Shown here piece after piece: positions 12,833 to 24,530 of a stretch of DNA of 64,000 nt (positions are counted from its first letter, which is position 1; each line of letters opens with the position of its first letter). Source of the DNA: Lichenostomus cassidix (Eukaryota > Chordata > Aves > Passeriformes > Meliphagidae); contig CM039182.1 in assembly GCA_008360975.2 (NCBI GenBank), positions 81,747,405 through 81,811,404 of the forward strand, written 5' to 3'. The notes below the pieces were generated by a model that did not search any database, had not been told where the DNA came from, and worked only from the letters and a program-made list of their open reading frames with translations. The translations under genes were made by a program, and so were the position numbers.

Positions 12833-13464
12833 ATAAATTATATTAATACATTATAAAGTTATATTTATGTAATAATCAAATAATTAAAACCTCACCCAGT
12901 GTAAGGCATTACCTGTGTTGTATTGTTACTATGCATTTTCAGAACTAAATGATGGTGGCATAAATGAAGAAATGGTTTGAATTTCTTGTAAGTATGCTCT
13001 GCTTTCATTCCCGAGACACATGCATGGATTTTGTGCTGAAATTGAAGTCTTGGTTTTGTTGAGGAATATTTAGTAAAAGTCTGCAGATCTTGCTAATGCA
13101 AATGGCAAGTGAAGAACTCTTCTAAATCACCCAGGCAACTAGATTTGGTTCAGTTACATTTCACAGATTTTTGCCAAGAGGGACCTGCAACATTCTTCAC
13201 ATACTTCTGTTAATAAACCACAAATAATTTAAAACACAGGAGGTCGCTGAATAAGAAAATACAAGAATATTTGACAGAAAAAGATAATGAATGCTGTGTG
13301 TGGTGGCAAACACTGAGTATAAAATGCAAAGTTTTCAGAGTGCGAGGAGTTATCTCTGAATTCCCGTTTGGTGAAACACAACTGCAATGAATATTTATTG
13401 CCACCTTATTTAGCAGCATGAACAAAAGGAACTGTTATAAATAAACAAACACTATGACAGTTCC
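12833..13464. other. Intergenic, no gene seen
   Basis: AT-rich unique sequence between the old CR1 and the CpG-bearing block. Confidence 0.6.
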
Positions 13465-13740
13465 ACTGCTGTTAGCTCGGCGTTGTCGTCTGCAGTCAGT
13501 CAAACCGAAAGACAAGGCAATCAGCGAAAAGACGAAGTCAAACATCCTAATTACAGAGGTTCTATTTTTGTGTTAACTACCGTCGTCACTGATTTGTCCA
13601 TGCCTTGTGCGAGGAAGCTGCTGGTGAAATTTGACAGGCGTCAGCATGGCATTTGCATGCTTCCAGATTGAAACGAAGGCTTTTGATGTAAATTTACACG
13701 ATTTGCTTAATGTTTCCTTAGCGTGTCAGTAAAACTTTGG
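13465..13740. promoter_or_regulatory. Candidate conserved non-coding element
   Basis: About 13 CpGs fall within 275 bases of an otherwise AT-rich, CpG-poor stretch, with no repeat similarity. The block carries a homeodomain-type TAATTA (13548-13553), a TGACAG (MEIS/TGIF-type, 13632-13637) and a perfect POU octamer ATTTGCAT (13651-13658). CpG retention and dense motifs suggest constraint. Function is unknown, and no cross-species alignment was possible. Confidence 0.35.
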
Positions 13741-16700
13741 AGTGGGTAAAATTTGCAAAGCAGAGCAATGTACACTTAAGAGGATGCAATTAAGTAGTCA
13801 GTAATATGGGACACACACACATGACAGAGGCAGGCTCTCTTTTTAGCATCTTGCAACGTCCTACTGGTGACTCTCCCTGCCGTACCTCACCTCCACCCTT
13901 TGATATAAGGACGAAACCACCTCTACAGTGCAACTGTTCTGATAATAGCAGGTGACTCACTTCCAACCTATTTGTGCTCAGACCTAGTTTGACAGCCACT
14001 TTATTCTTCAGAGCCAGCAAAGCTAAACTGTGTCGCTAACTTACACAAAAACTCACAGTGTGTATTTAGTAACCCATCTGCTCTGCAAGCAGGGACTTGG
14101 GTCAGAGGTGTACTGAAACTTTCGATTCAGTCCAAGGGATGTGAACGTTTGTAAAGTGTTTGCAAGGTCAGTATTTGAAAATGAGACAGGGTGCACATTG
14201 TCTAGGTAAGCTTAGAGGCTAACTGCCCCCCTCATCCCACAGCTGGCACTTTGTAGGGCAGTGCATGCTCTCAGTGCATGTGCACAGCCCTCTCCATCTC
14301 TCTTGTTCACTTAGATCAGGGCTACATCTTCCTTTCAGGAATGTGCTGGGAAGGCTGGAGGAGATAATATCCAGGAGTTTTACTTTAGCATCGCTACTGG
14401 TTGTCCTCTTCTGAAATGTGATGTCTGTAGCAGACTATTTAAGTTGGTGCTTGTCAGGGAGGGAAAACATAACTGGAAAATTATATTCTATTAATTCTAT
14501 TGTATAGATCACATATTGTATAAATCACAGTTTGAGAGGAACCTTCTTCACCAGAAGTTACCTTCTGCATGGAAGAGACAAACTTTGCACACTGACTCTA
14601 TGCAAATGCTTTCCCATGTAATTTCAGCTAAATTTTGGGATGCCTATGCATGCATCACATCTGCCTACGTAACACTGACAAGTAAATCCTCAGTAGGTCT
14701 GCCAAGCTCCACACCCAGGCATTCAGCTGGAAGTCAGTTATCCTCTAAAAACTTCTCCAACAAGAAGTGTGTTCATAATCAACCACCTCACTGGAGTCAC
14801 ATAACCACACTGGTCATACTGCCAGTGTAAGATGAAGACACTGTGGCTCCAGGTGGGTGCCTTAAAATCTTGAAAAAAAAATAAAATTAAAAAGCATTGG
14901 AGAAAACCCATTTAATTTAAATTAATTATTTAAATCCCAAAGCCAGTTAGTTCAAAGCCAGGTATTTTCCTCTGTACAGCCAGCCTACCAAGAAGAGATT
15001 TCTCTCTACTGCAAGTTCCTGTGGAATGGAAAGTGCTTGCACATCAAAGCACTGGCCATCACAGCCATCACCACTTGGCAGTTGTGACTCTCAATATCTT
15101 TCAAATGAGTTTTCTGAATATGTGTATATATAGATATATATTACATTTTCATATCACATGTATTTGTCATACTAGAAAGCCTTTGTTCCAACGCTGCAAT
15201 TTATGCAAGAAGCTTTCTTTTAGGATCTTCTGTACTGCTTTGGACAAGGATAATGAAACAAGTCTCTTTTTTTAATACAGTGTCATAGCACCAAAAAACC
15301 AGACCATACCTATGATCTTTCTCTGGGCTCAGGACTGAAGTTTAGGCTGCAATGAAGGAGTCACGCTGTGTTTGGGAGAGAAAACAACATAAGTTCAAGA
15401 GGTCTTTGACTGCTAAGGTTTTGGTTGTTGAATTTTTAGGACCAATTTCTAACGACACAGAAATACATTCCCATATAAATCGTCAATTCTGTTCTTTGTG
15501 GAAATCTTTCAGCATGTAGGTATTCAGAGACCGCTTTCTTCCTTTATCATAAGCTTGCTGTGCTCAATGCCTGTATTCATTCCAGTAGCTTTTACAGACT
15601 CTGAAAAGATCCTCCAAAAGGATATATTCTAAAGAAGTCAGGAAGTAACTTCCCAATACAGCTTCACACCTCTCCAGATGATAGTTTCAAATTAATCATC
15701 TGTTCTTGGGACAGCAGATGGAAAATAATGTTCCTGATAAAATGGGTCTAATGAGAGCTGAAGGACCTGCGCTGACTGCTAATTTTACAAGAAATCTTAA
15801 GGAGATTTTTGATTGGATAAATGGGGAATATTGAAGTTTTCTGTCTGCAAAAGAAATCCTCCCACTTTGCCAATATTGAGGAACTTTGACCAAGCAGATG
15901 ACTGTCCAATCTGTTTTCATTTTGGCCTCCTGGAATTTAGAATCTGGGAATGACACTTGGGTTTATTTCTCAGTCACGGAAGAGACATGACAGCCTGATT
16001 TGAGTTCCAAAACACAGCTCCAAATCCTAACATCCTTCTTCTCAGCTGCCACGATAGAACAAGGGAGAAGCTCTCACTTTCTGGGATACAAACAAAAAGG
16101 GCATTATTGGATCTTGGGTACCTGGAGCAGCTCTGCAATCAGTTCCTGCAGTATGTCCTACCTAAACTGCTTTTTCTGATGCTATGCTGTCTCACTCATT
16201 TTATACCCTTCCATTATCAGTCTTTTTTTTGTACTGTTTTACCTGTCCAGTTATATGTTCTCCAGCCCATACATTCTCCCTCTCCCTCTCTCTCTCAGGT
16301 CTTCCTCTTTTCCTTCCCCTCATACATCCTCCCTTTCCTAGTTTTCTCCTTCACTTTTCTTTTATACTTGTCCGTTGCAGAGTAGAACCTGTCTAGCATA
16401 CAGCTAGATAAAAACCATGAACTAATTTTCCCTAAAATAGATCAACTCTCTTTATAGATCTCTTAATTAACCACTCTCCTATCCATCTCCCTCCCTCCCC
16501 GCTCAGAAGCACAAAGCTTCTGCACTCCCTGCTGTCCCCTTTTCCTGCATGCCCCCAGCACAGGCTGCTCCTGCCATAAGCCATCCTCTCTTTAATAGCA
16601 GCAGTATTATTTTTGGTGCAGCAGGAACTTCATCCTGCCCTAGTTCATGCAGTGCACTTTGCCTTCTTCCTCGCACGATTTGTTGCCGCAGCTTATCATC

Positions 16701-17899
16701 ACATGCACTCTGCTCCCCTTCTGCTACAGCTTCAAAGCACTCCAGATTTTTTGATTTGCCTCTCCTACTGCTCCAAGATGCTGAGTGATGCGGAGAACCT
16801 CCTACAGCCAGAAAGTAACTGTGATTTTTAGTGATGATGTTTGCTCTAACTATTTAAAGCACACTTAAGAAGACACATAATAAGTAGGTTTGAGGGAAGT
16901 GGTAGCAATCCACCCACTACGTTCCTTTTAGCTAACCCTTTAATTAAATATTAAAGATATGGTTCTCAGGAAGATTTAAAATAACCCACTGACAGAAAAA
17001 AAGAGACAGGTTAAAAAACAGCAGAAAATGAAATAATCCCCCCCCAAAGACTTACCACACCTTCATGCTGTTTTTAACATAATTTTACTGTGCTGATGAG
17101 GGAAGAGCTTTTCTGAAGGGAGATAACAAACCTTATGCTTTCCAGTGCTAGATCACTCTCTGTGTTCTCAGGGAGTCCCGCTAGGGATTACAAATTATTT
17201 GATACTTAACTAAACATACCAGTTTCCTCTTTCATAAGGGAGAGCAAAGAAAAAAAAGTTTATAAAAATTGAGTAAGTGAATTACTTGAAATGTTATTCG
17301 TCACTCAAAAGACATGCTCTGCTGCTGGATGTACAGAACTGATATGTAATTTGAGAGGAAAAGCACATATATACACAGATTATAGCATTGCCTCCAAGTA
17401 TAAAGCAGAGTGAGATAAATGGCAGCGAAATCTGGGCAGATTTGTGGTAAGAAGCATTTCTCTTTGTAGCTGAGTTAAGGCACACCACAAATGATCAGAG
17501 GGGAAAGAGAAGTGACTACTGATGGAGATCACAAGTGCATGAAACCAGCTATGCCCACAAAACTGAGTGGCTCTGACCTGCATATTCCTTTTGGTGAAGG
17601 CTTTGATTATTTTTCTCTGTATCTAGCTGACAAAGCTCAACAGCCTAACTGAGCAGTGTTTTCGCACCAGTACTGCTAGAATATCTGCTCTGCTGCTTCT
17701 TCCCTTGGGTTTGAACTCCACTGTCCTCCTTTTGTTCTTCTATGCTGTGTGTAGTTTTAAATCAAACTCCAGACCCCCAAGCTCTCTGTATAGTCTCCAA
17801 TGTTGCTGTAACACAAACAGAAACTGGTCAACCATTTCAATTTGTTCTTGTGTTAGCTATATAATGGCAAGTGCTTCCAAACACACACTGCTTTCCCCC
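13741..17899. other. Intergenic, no gene seen
   Basis: Unique AT-rich sequence with one pyrimidine tract. Open frames up to about 104 codons have no recognisable similarity. The UBE2QL1 transcript might end inside the right part of this stretch. Confidence 0.55.
16255..16370. repeat. Pyrimidine-rich low-complexity tract
   Basis: A long C/T-rich stretch including CTCTCCCTCTCTCTCTC. The open frames across it (16107-16396) are compositional. Confidence 0.8.
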
Positions 17900-19254
17900 T
17901 CCAAATCAGTCTTACAATCGATACTGTCCTACTTTCAATTAAAATACTATCACAACAGATACATCTCTACGGTGCTCAGAATCTCCCAACAGAAAACCTA
18001 TTACTTTGAATACAAGAGCTGGCCAAAATGATTGAATTCCTGAGGCAACAGAAACGATACTGGTGATTTTATTCAGCACGTGTCCAATACGATTTTCCAT
18101 TCAGAATCCACATTTTTAATGCTTTTCTACACCATTCTTAACATTACCTTCAGCTTTTATGGAGTCACTTAGAAAGTTTTTTTTTTTTTCAATTTGTTTA
18201 CCAGAAAACTTAAATTTTAATGATTAAATAATAGGACATTTATATACATCTCAGTGGGTTTTCTCAGATACTGGGCTCTAAGTACATACAATGCCTATTG
18301 AGTGAAAATAAAAAAGAAAAATTCCAGTCATGCAAATCATCTTACAAACCATGTTCCATTTGACTTGAAAATTTTTACTCTGTTACTGGCATATCATTTC
18401 AAAATTGAACAGATAAAATTTTAAGGTTGCTTTGTCCATTTCCACTCATTTGTTTTGCTGTTTTGAAGAACTGACAGGCCACATGCTACTGCAGAAGGTA
18501 CCGGCAGGGTAATCATTGTTCTGCTACCACCAACCAACTCCTCTGAGCCCCGGCGTGGATGTGTTTTAAAAACCACCTAACCTTCAGCTAACTGCACTGG
18601 TTTATTTCTGAACAGCACATCACAATATCAGCACAGAGAGCACATTGTAACCGGTTGGGTGATTCCACTTAATAATTTTTCAACACTAGGACCTTTCAGC
18701 ATTTTAATTCTGGTTTCATTTATGAATTAAAGGTCATATATAGAGCACAAATGAGGTCTAAATTTAGTCACAGCAGACCACAGTTCCACATAAAGACAAA
18801 TCTTCAAGTTATGTTGACCTGCTAGGAGACAAAGATAAACAGCACAGCAAACATGTACCTGCAATGCACTGCTTCCCTATTAAATATTAACTGTTTCATT
18901 TACATTTAAATGAACTGAGCAGTAATGGATAGACTTTCCAGTACTGCTGTTTGGTGCTGCTGTCATGGAAAGAAGCTGAAGACAATGTGGGCTGTATGGG
19001 GGCAAATGACGCAATCTCAGCATCCGCTCAAGTGACTTCAATGATGACCATTCTCCAGTCTTGAAATATAATCCTACACAGCATTTTTTTTCTCTCCCTC
19101 TGTAAACACATCTGTTCATAAATAACTTAGATGTCTCCTTGACATTCATGGTATGTAACTGAAGCTGAAGTAGAAAAGGATGGGCGGTGTACAGCACTGA
19201 GGAGATGTCACAGTACTTTTGTTCAGCATTTTTGTCAAGTGCAGGTTGCTAACA
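17900..19254 (-). other. UBE2QL1: Probable UBE2QL1 3' UTR and downstream flank
   Basis: This AT-rich non-coding sequence follows the UBE2QL1 stop codon on the minus strand. I inferred its extent; the sequence does not fix it. Minus-strand AATAAA hexamers lie at 18601-18606 and 18068-18073, and either could end the transcript. A T-run at 18179-18189 (A-run in transcript sense) and an ATGCAAAT octamer near 18331 are also present. No conserved ORF is present. The true 3' end could lie further left. Confidence 0.35.
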
Positions 19255-19386
19255 TCAGCCATCAGAAACGGGAGGGGTGACCCACCCATATTTTTCATGG
19301 GTCTTCACCAAACTCTTAAATGTTGCTTCAGCTTCCTTTCGACTGAATGACTTTTTTGATTTGCCAGCTTTTCTGCAGATACGGCC
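19255..19386 (-). CDS. UBE2QL1: UBE2QL1 coding exon 2 (C-terminal 43 residues and stop)
   Basis: The terminal coding exon of UBE2QL1 lies 15.2 kb downstream of exon 1. The acceptor reads TTTGGTGCAG then GGCCGTATCTGC, so the phase-0 junction joins VKGQ of exon 1 to GRICRKAGKSKKSFS without a frame problem. The exon runs through HEKYGWVTPPVSDG and then a stop codon at 19257-19255. With exon 1 from Met149 the product is 161 residues (118 + 43), the length I recall for human UBE2QL1; from the upstream ATG it is 309. The Lys/Arg-rich start and the ending ...PPVSDG match the UBE2Q-family C-terminus, which packs against the E2 fold. No internal stops or frameshifts are visible. The upstream ORF extension seen on this strand, between 19387 and 19446, is intron read-through. 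Confidence 0.95.
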   Translation of the reverse strand, partial: GRICRKAGKSKKSFSRKEAEATFKSLVKTHEKYGWVTPPVSDG

Positions 19387-19609
19387 CTGCACCAAACACA
19401 AAAAGAAAACCTTCATTAAAGATGTGAACATACATCTGGAAACCACAGCTTAACTTTTCAACGCATCAGGCCGAGAGGGATTCGCTTACGGGTACTAGCA
19501 AGCATAGTTCCCAAACTTGAGAAGACAAATGCATTATTAGAGATGATTTAAAATGATATTCAGAAAATGGGTAAAAGGAAAGAAAAAGAAAAAAAGAAAA
19601 AAAGAGAGG

Positions 19610-19905
19610 CATCTGCCGGGCTGCTTCTTCCCAGCGAGCCCTGAGCTGGCACGCTGCCCTGCTTGCAGCAACCAGCGGCTGCTGCTGCGGCTGTGCCTCG
19701 GGGCTCGCCTCCCTCTCCGCTGCATCAGGACCTCCAGCTTTATGTGTTTGGCGTGAGAACCCTCCTGCCCACCCTCCTGCCCCTCATGCACAGCCAGGGG
19801 CAGCCTTTGGGCATGGCTGCTCTCAGGCTGCCCGTGCCTCACCCGCCCCGCTGCCTCCGCGCAGGGACACTAAAAATTACATCCATCCCACGGAATGGGA
19901 ACACG
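19610..19905. other. GC-rich, CpG-bearing patch near UBE2QL1 exon 2
   Basis: A sharply bounded GC-rich block with roughly 17 CpGs in an AT-rich intron, about 220 bases upstream of exon 2 in transcript sense. It includes CCTCCTGCCCACCCTCCTGC and several GCTGCTGCGG-type runs. Open frames on both strands (93-101 codons) resemble nothing known. It might be a minor CpG island, an alternative promoter or a GC-biased insertion. Confidence 0.4.
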
Positions 19906-20286
19906 CTCCGTTCTTCTTCCTCCAACCTGACCCGTGAGAAATGAACAGCTCTGCCCTTTTTTAAAAGCTTTTAAAAATCCTTAAACCAACTTGCTTCCAT
20001 CTTAAATCAAAAGTTCTAATTTGTTTATTACCCCTTTGTGCCAAGTTTGATAATAAATGAAAATACACCCATTTGCATACACTGCATTTTTATTACTCTG
20101 CAATTAGACATTAACTGCACAGCCATACAAAAATTCAAATTCTTGTTTGGCAGTAGAGACTTTTACTGAGTTATCAGTAGCTTACCTTATTTTTCACATT
20201 GGCCTTGGTCAATTACCAACCAACAGAGACACAAGAAAGAATTACAGCTGCAGATTAATACCACTCTACACCAATGAATACCTTTA

Positions 20287-20330
20287 AAAAATAATAAAAT
20301 AAAATAAAATAAAATAAAATAAAATAAAAA
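20287..20330. repeat. AAAAT microsatellite
   Basis: At least six perfect AAAAT units (20296-20325) flanked by partial ones, within UBE2QL1 intron 1. Confidence 0.95.
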
Positions 20331-23225
20331 CCTTTAAAGTACTTATGCCTACTGGATTTGTTACTAAATAGAAGTTTATTAAAGTCATTAGTCTAGTAAT
20401 ATTAGTAATTGTTTGACAGATTGCACTGAAAGCCTTTTTAACAATAAATGGTATTTGATAAGCAGATGCCATATTACAGTGTTGCAATTATTAAGAACCA
20501 AGTTAGTATGTTCTCATTTTTTCCTGTTCTTTAGCTCAAAAATCATCTTCTGCTTCCCTGATTTTACTGTCATTTTGGAATTTAAACCAAAAATTGGCAT
20601 TTGCAATAGCATGCAACAAATACTGAGAAAATAGTCAGGTGCATGGAGGGAAAAAAAAGGGGAAAATGGGTAAATCGAAAACAAAATCTGTCCTTGGAGT
20701 ATCAAATATACTTTCACAGAATAAAATGAGCAAGATTAGTCTGCAGTGTGCACAAACAATTTCTTTCTTGAAAGCTGTCACAATATCGCAGAGGCTCTTT
20801 TGTGTTCAGCACTGCCCCTATTATAGCAAAACTACGGACACATGAAAGAAAAAAGCTGTTTCCTACTCCTCTTTTAACAAATCATTTTTTGGTGCAGTTT
20901 CAGTTCTCTCTCAGAGCATACTTTAACCAAAGATTACAAACATCCTCCAATTCCCAGCTCGATTTATTCACAGTCAGTTCATACCCATTTGGTTTTCACA
21001 AAAACAGCTGTTTTACCTGTCAATGCTTCTCCTCGCCTTTCCCCCTAGTTGCCATTTACAGACTAGAAATGTATTTCCTCTTTAAACAGCCCTTGACAGA
21101 CCAAACAGCAAGACACCTTCTACAGCCCCAAACAAATTTGGCAATTAATATGTCCCAAAAAAGGATGATCTGAATGGCTCTCAATTGAGCTCTGATCATA
21201 AAGTTTCTTAGAAAATGCTCATTTTTAGTTGTGACAGATGGAATAATTAAATAAAGCTGGGTAACATATTTTTAAAATCTTATTGAATAAATATCATACA
21301 TAATTATGTAATATATAATTATCAATCATAATTATTCTGTGAGAGTATTTTTGTTGTTACAAAACATTTTGTATTTTCTTCCTAATCTGAGGTTTTGTTG
21401 GGAGCACACTTAGAGAAACATAAGAAAAGAGAAAGTGCAACAGAAGATTAAATTAGCACAGAAAATGCTGTCCTCAAAATCTCACTAATTAAATACTTTT
21501 GAAAGTAAATATAAACTTACTCTGCTACTTAATTTCTAGATTAGATCCATTTGCTATCTCCTGTGTTTTGCACATTATTTTTTATCATTTAAGGCTTTGA
21601 TACCTTTCTGAATTATATGCATAGCACCTAGGACAGTATGATTCACATCTTCCCCAGCTTTAACAAAGTATTAATACTGAGCTGTACCTAGAAATAGGAG
21701 CTTTGTATTGTGAACAGCTCATGTTTGGTGTCAACTGAGTATGGCTTTCAGAGCAGGAAACTAAGAATTCTCTGGTGTCCTAATGATGTGGTAAGCATCA
21801 TCACATAATGTAAAATGTTAATGGAGCCATATCAGATGAAAGGAGCATCATTTAATGAGTTTATTCTGATACCTTTAATGCAACGGATCATTACCTCCAC
21901 TTCCATTCTGGTACCACATGCAGGTTGTATGTGAACTGCACATCAAAGACCAGCTAATTCTACCCTGCTGTAGGCCATGTATTTCTATGCTTATACAGAA
22001 ACTATGGGTGGCATGGTCAGCACTGTCTCTTATTAACCAATATCCTGTCAGCTGTTTATAATCTGGAGAAAAAACCTCCTGGACTTAAAGTTTCCCTATT
22101 TGGTGCCTCAAGTAAACCTTGGGAAAAAAGAAAGAGGGGTGGAATTTCAGCTGACAGAGTTCAGATGCTTTCAAGCCTATTCTTGGGTGGTATCTACTGT
22201 ATTACCACTTTTTACCTTTTTGCCATTCCCAGAAAACTCTTCCCAAGTTTAGGTAAAGAATGTCATTTTGGATGCAATTATAAAAGAAAATGTCAAACAT
22301 TTTAACAGGCACCGTTACCAGCCCTGACTACAGTTTATTTTCAGCCTGCTACTTAAACATGCAGTCAGTTTAACTCTGGAGAGGAGCCTGTGTGCTTCTG
22401 CATTCTCTATACATGACAGTGATGGTAAATACAGTATGTAAATATGATGCTGTCCACAGCTCTGTTGGGCACAACTGCATTTTGACCAATCCCCAAAGCA
22501 CATGCATCACTGCTGCTGGGGTAAGGAGTGATGCGTGGCTGATGTTTTGATGTGTCCAGCACCACATCAAGGAAAGATATCAAACTGATATCTGAACAAG
22601 ATCAAAATATTCCACAAGAGGTTAAAAACAACAGAGAAAACCCAAGAAAGCCTTTCATAAAGATATCAATGTCAACTTCAGCTCTGAGAAGTCGCACCAG
22701 GAGCTTATTTAAATACTTGCAATACTTTCAGACACTCGCCGAGTGCCTTTCATAAAGGGATAACTGAAAACCTAATTAAAGAGTTGGAGAGAACGTTTCA
22801 GATTTTGCCATCTGCTGTGACTTCATGTACTTATCAAGATATAATTTTAACAAGCTAGAAACATATGAAAGGTGAAAGCAATGCCACAGCACCCAACTGG
22901 TTTCTGCAGCCGTGCTGAAGCGCAGGGGGACGTGTGCTGCTCTCAGCCTCCTCCCTCGCTCATGCTCCTGCTGCGCCCAGCCTGCGTGGCACAGTGAGCA
23001 ATCGCATGCCACTCATCCAGGCTTTGCCCAAACTAACGAGCTTGCACAAACAGCTGATAAGCATCCAGCCTGTAACCCTGATAATGGTGGGCAGAAAGAC
23101 CTCCTGGAACACGATCTGCTGCGGGCAGCCTTCTCAGGATCCTGGCTGTACTGAGGGACCAACCACTCCCTCCTGCCATGTTCAGCAAAAGAGCCAGGGT
23201 GAATCGCACGTATGATTTGTTCCCC

Positions 23226-23808
23226 TGTCCTGGTTTCAGTTGCAATAGTTAATTTCTTTCTAGTAGTAGTGGTTTGGATTTAGCATGATAATAATGTTGA
23301 TAACACACTGATGTTTTAGCTAATGCTGAGCAATGCTCACACTAAGCCAAGGATTTTTCACAGTGCCTTGTGCTCTGCCAGTGAGCAGGTGCACAAGAAG
23401 CCAAGAGGGAATATGGCCAGGACAGCTGAGTCAAACTGGCCAAAGGGATGTTCCACACCATAGAACATCATGCCCAGTATATTAACCGGGGAGAGCTGGC
23501 TGGGAGGGGCCAATCACTGCTTGAGAATAGGACTGGGTATCTGTCAGTGGGTATTGAGTAGTGGTATTGTGCATCACTTGGTTTTCTTGTGGTTTTATGT
23601 CTCTCTCTCTCTCTTTTTAATTACAAATTTTTGTTGTTGTTATTTTAATTATTAGTATTATATTATACCTAGTTTCAATTATCAAACTTCTTACCTCAGC
23701 CCACAAGTTTTTACTTTTTTTTCTGATTCTCCTCCCCAGCCATCTAGGGGATGAGACAAGCAAGTGACTGTGTGGTATTTGGTTGCCAGCTGAGGTTAAA
23801 CCACGACA
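23226..23808 (+). mobile_element. Solo LTR of an avian endogenous retrovirus
   Basis: The element starts TGTCCTGGTTTCAG and ends AAACCACGACA, so it has TG...CA ends and imperfect inverted termini. Its body (TTGATAACACACTGATG, then the CCAAGGA and GCTCTGCCAG stretches) matches a solo-LTR family I recognise as common in bird genomes. A TATA-like AGTATATTAA lies at 23476-23485. A CT repeat and AT-rich region follow where the R/U5 part would lie. The usual polyadenylation hexamer is not intact in this copy. There is no internal retroviral sequence on either side, so it is a recombined solo LTR. The flanking five bases (TCCCC and CATTC) do not match, so the target duplication has decayed or the ends are slightly off. 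It lies in UBE2QL1 intron 1, antisense to the gene. Confidence 0.85.
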
Positions 23809-24349
23809 CATTCGCATCACTGTGGGCAAATCTGGGAGCTTTTCTACTTCCAAGTGATGCTGCAGTAGTCTCTGTGAACACATCTCCCCTTCATAATGCT
23901 CTGTGACACTGAAGCACATCCTCAAAAATATTCAACTCAACAACTATTAGCTCTTTAAAATCCATCAGTATGACTATCAGCAATGTGCCATGTCAATTCT
24001 TCCCCAGCATAACCAGACCACAAAGTAGTCCAAAAACAGAGTTAAGTCCTGTACAGAAAGCAAATATGAAGCTGAAACTCTTGAGCCCACTGTGACCATG
24101 TATCTGCCCACATCTAGCCTGTGTGTCATGAAAAACATTCCTGACATTTATTCTGGTCTTTCCGGAGTCAGGAAGGCCTTAAGAGGATTTCTCTGGCAGT
24201 GACAAAGGGAGTTCTCTCTCTCATCAAATTGACGATAGTAGCTCCCAGACCCAAACCCAACAATTTTAGCACAGCACCAGGTGTGCTTCCATGTGTGTCC
24301 TGTTGGCACTCCCCAGAAGGACAGGACTATGTAACTGAGGTCAGCCTTC

Positions 24350-24530
24350 CACAGGATCATACAGTCACCAGAAGTACTATCTGGAAGGGACCTGTGGTGG
24401 TGTCCAAGTCCAGCTTAGACACTTGGAGCTGAACTGCCAACACAGGTCAGCTGTGGCACTGCACAGCCAGGTCCTGAACCCTTCAAGGTTCTCAGTCCTC
24501 TCCTGATGTCACTCCCTGCTATATTAGGTC
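24350..24530 (-). mobile_element. Possible degraded CR1 3' end
   Basis: AGGATCATACAGTCACCAGA followed by TATCTGGAAGGGACCTGTGG looks like a decayed CR1 tail in reverse complement. The remainder does not align convincingly by eye. Confidence 0.3.

Larger units (their letters stand above)
19387..23225 (-). other. UBE2QL1: UBE2QL1 intron 1, 3' part
   Basis: This is intronic sequence. It holds a GC-rich patch (19610-19905), an octamer-bearing AT-rich block (20040-20150), an AAAAT microsatellite (20287-20330) and a palindromic AT-rich stretch near 21280-21340. The rest has no recognisable gene or repeat. Open frames up to 123 codons occur but resemble nothing known. Confidence 0.6.
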
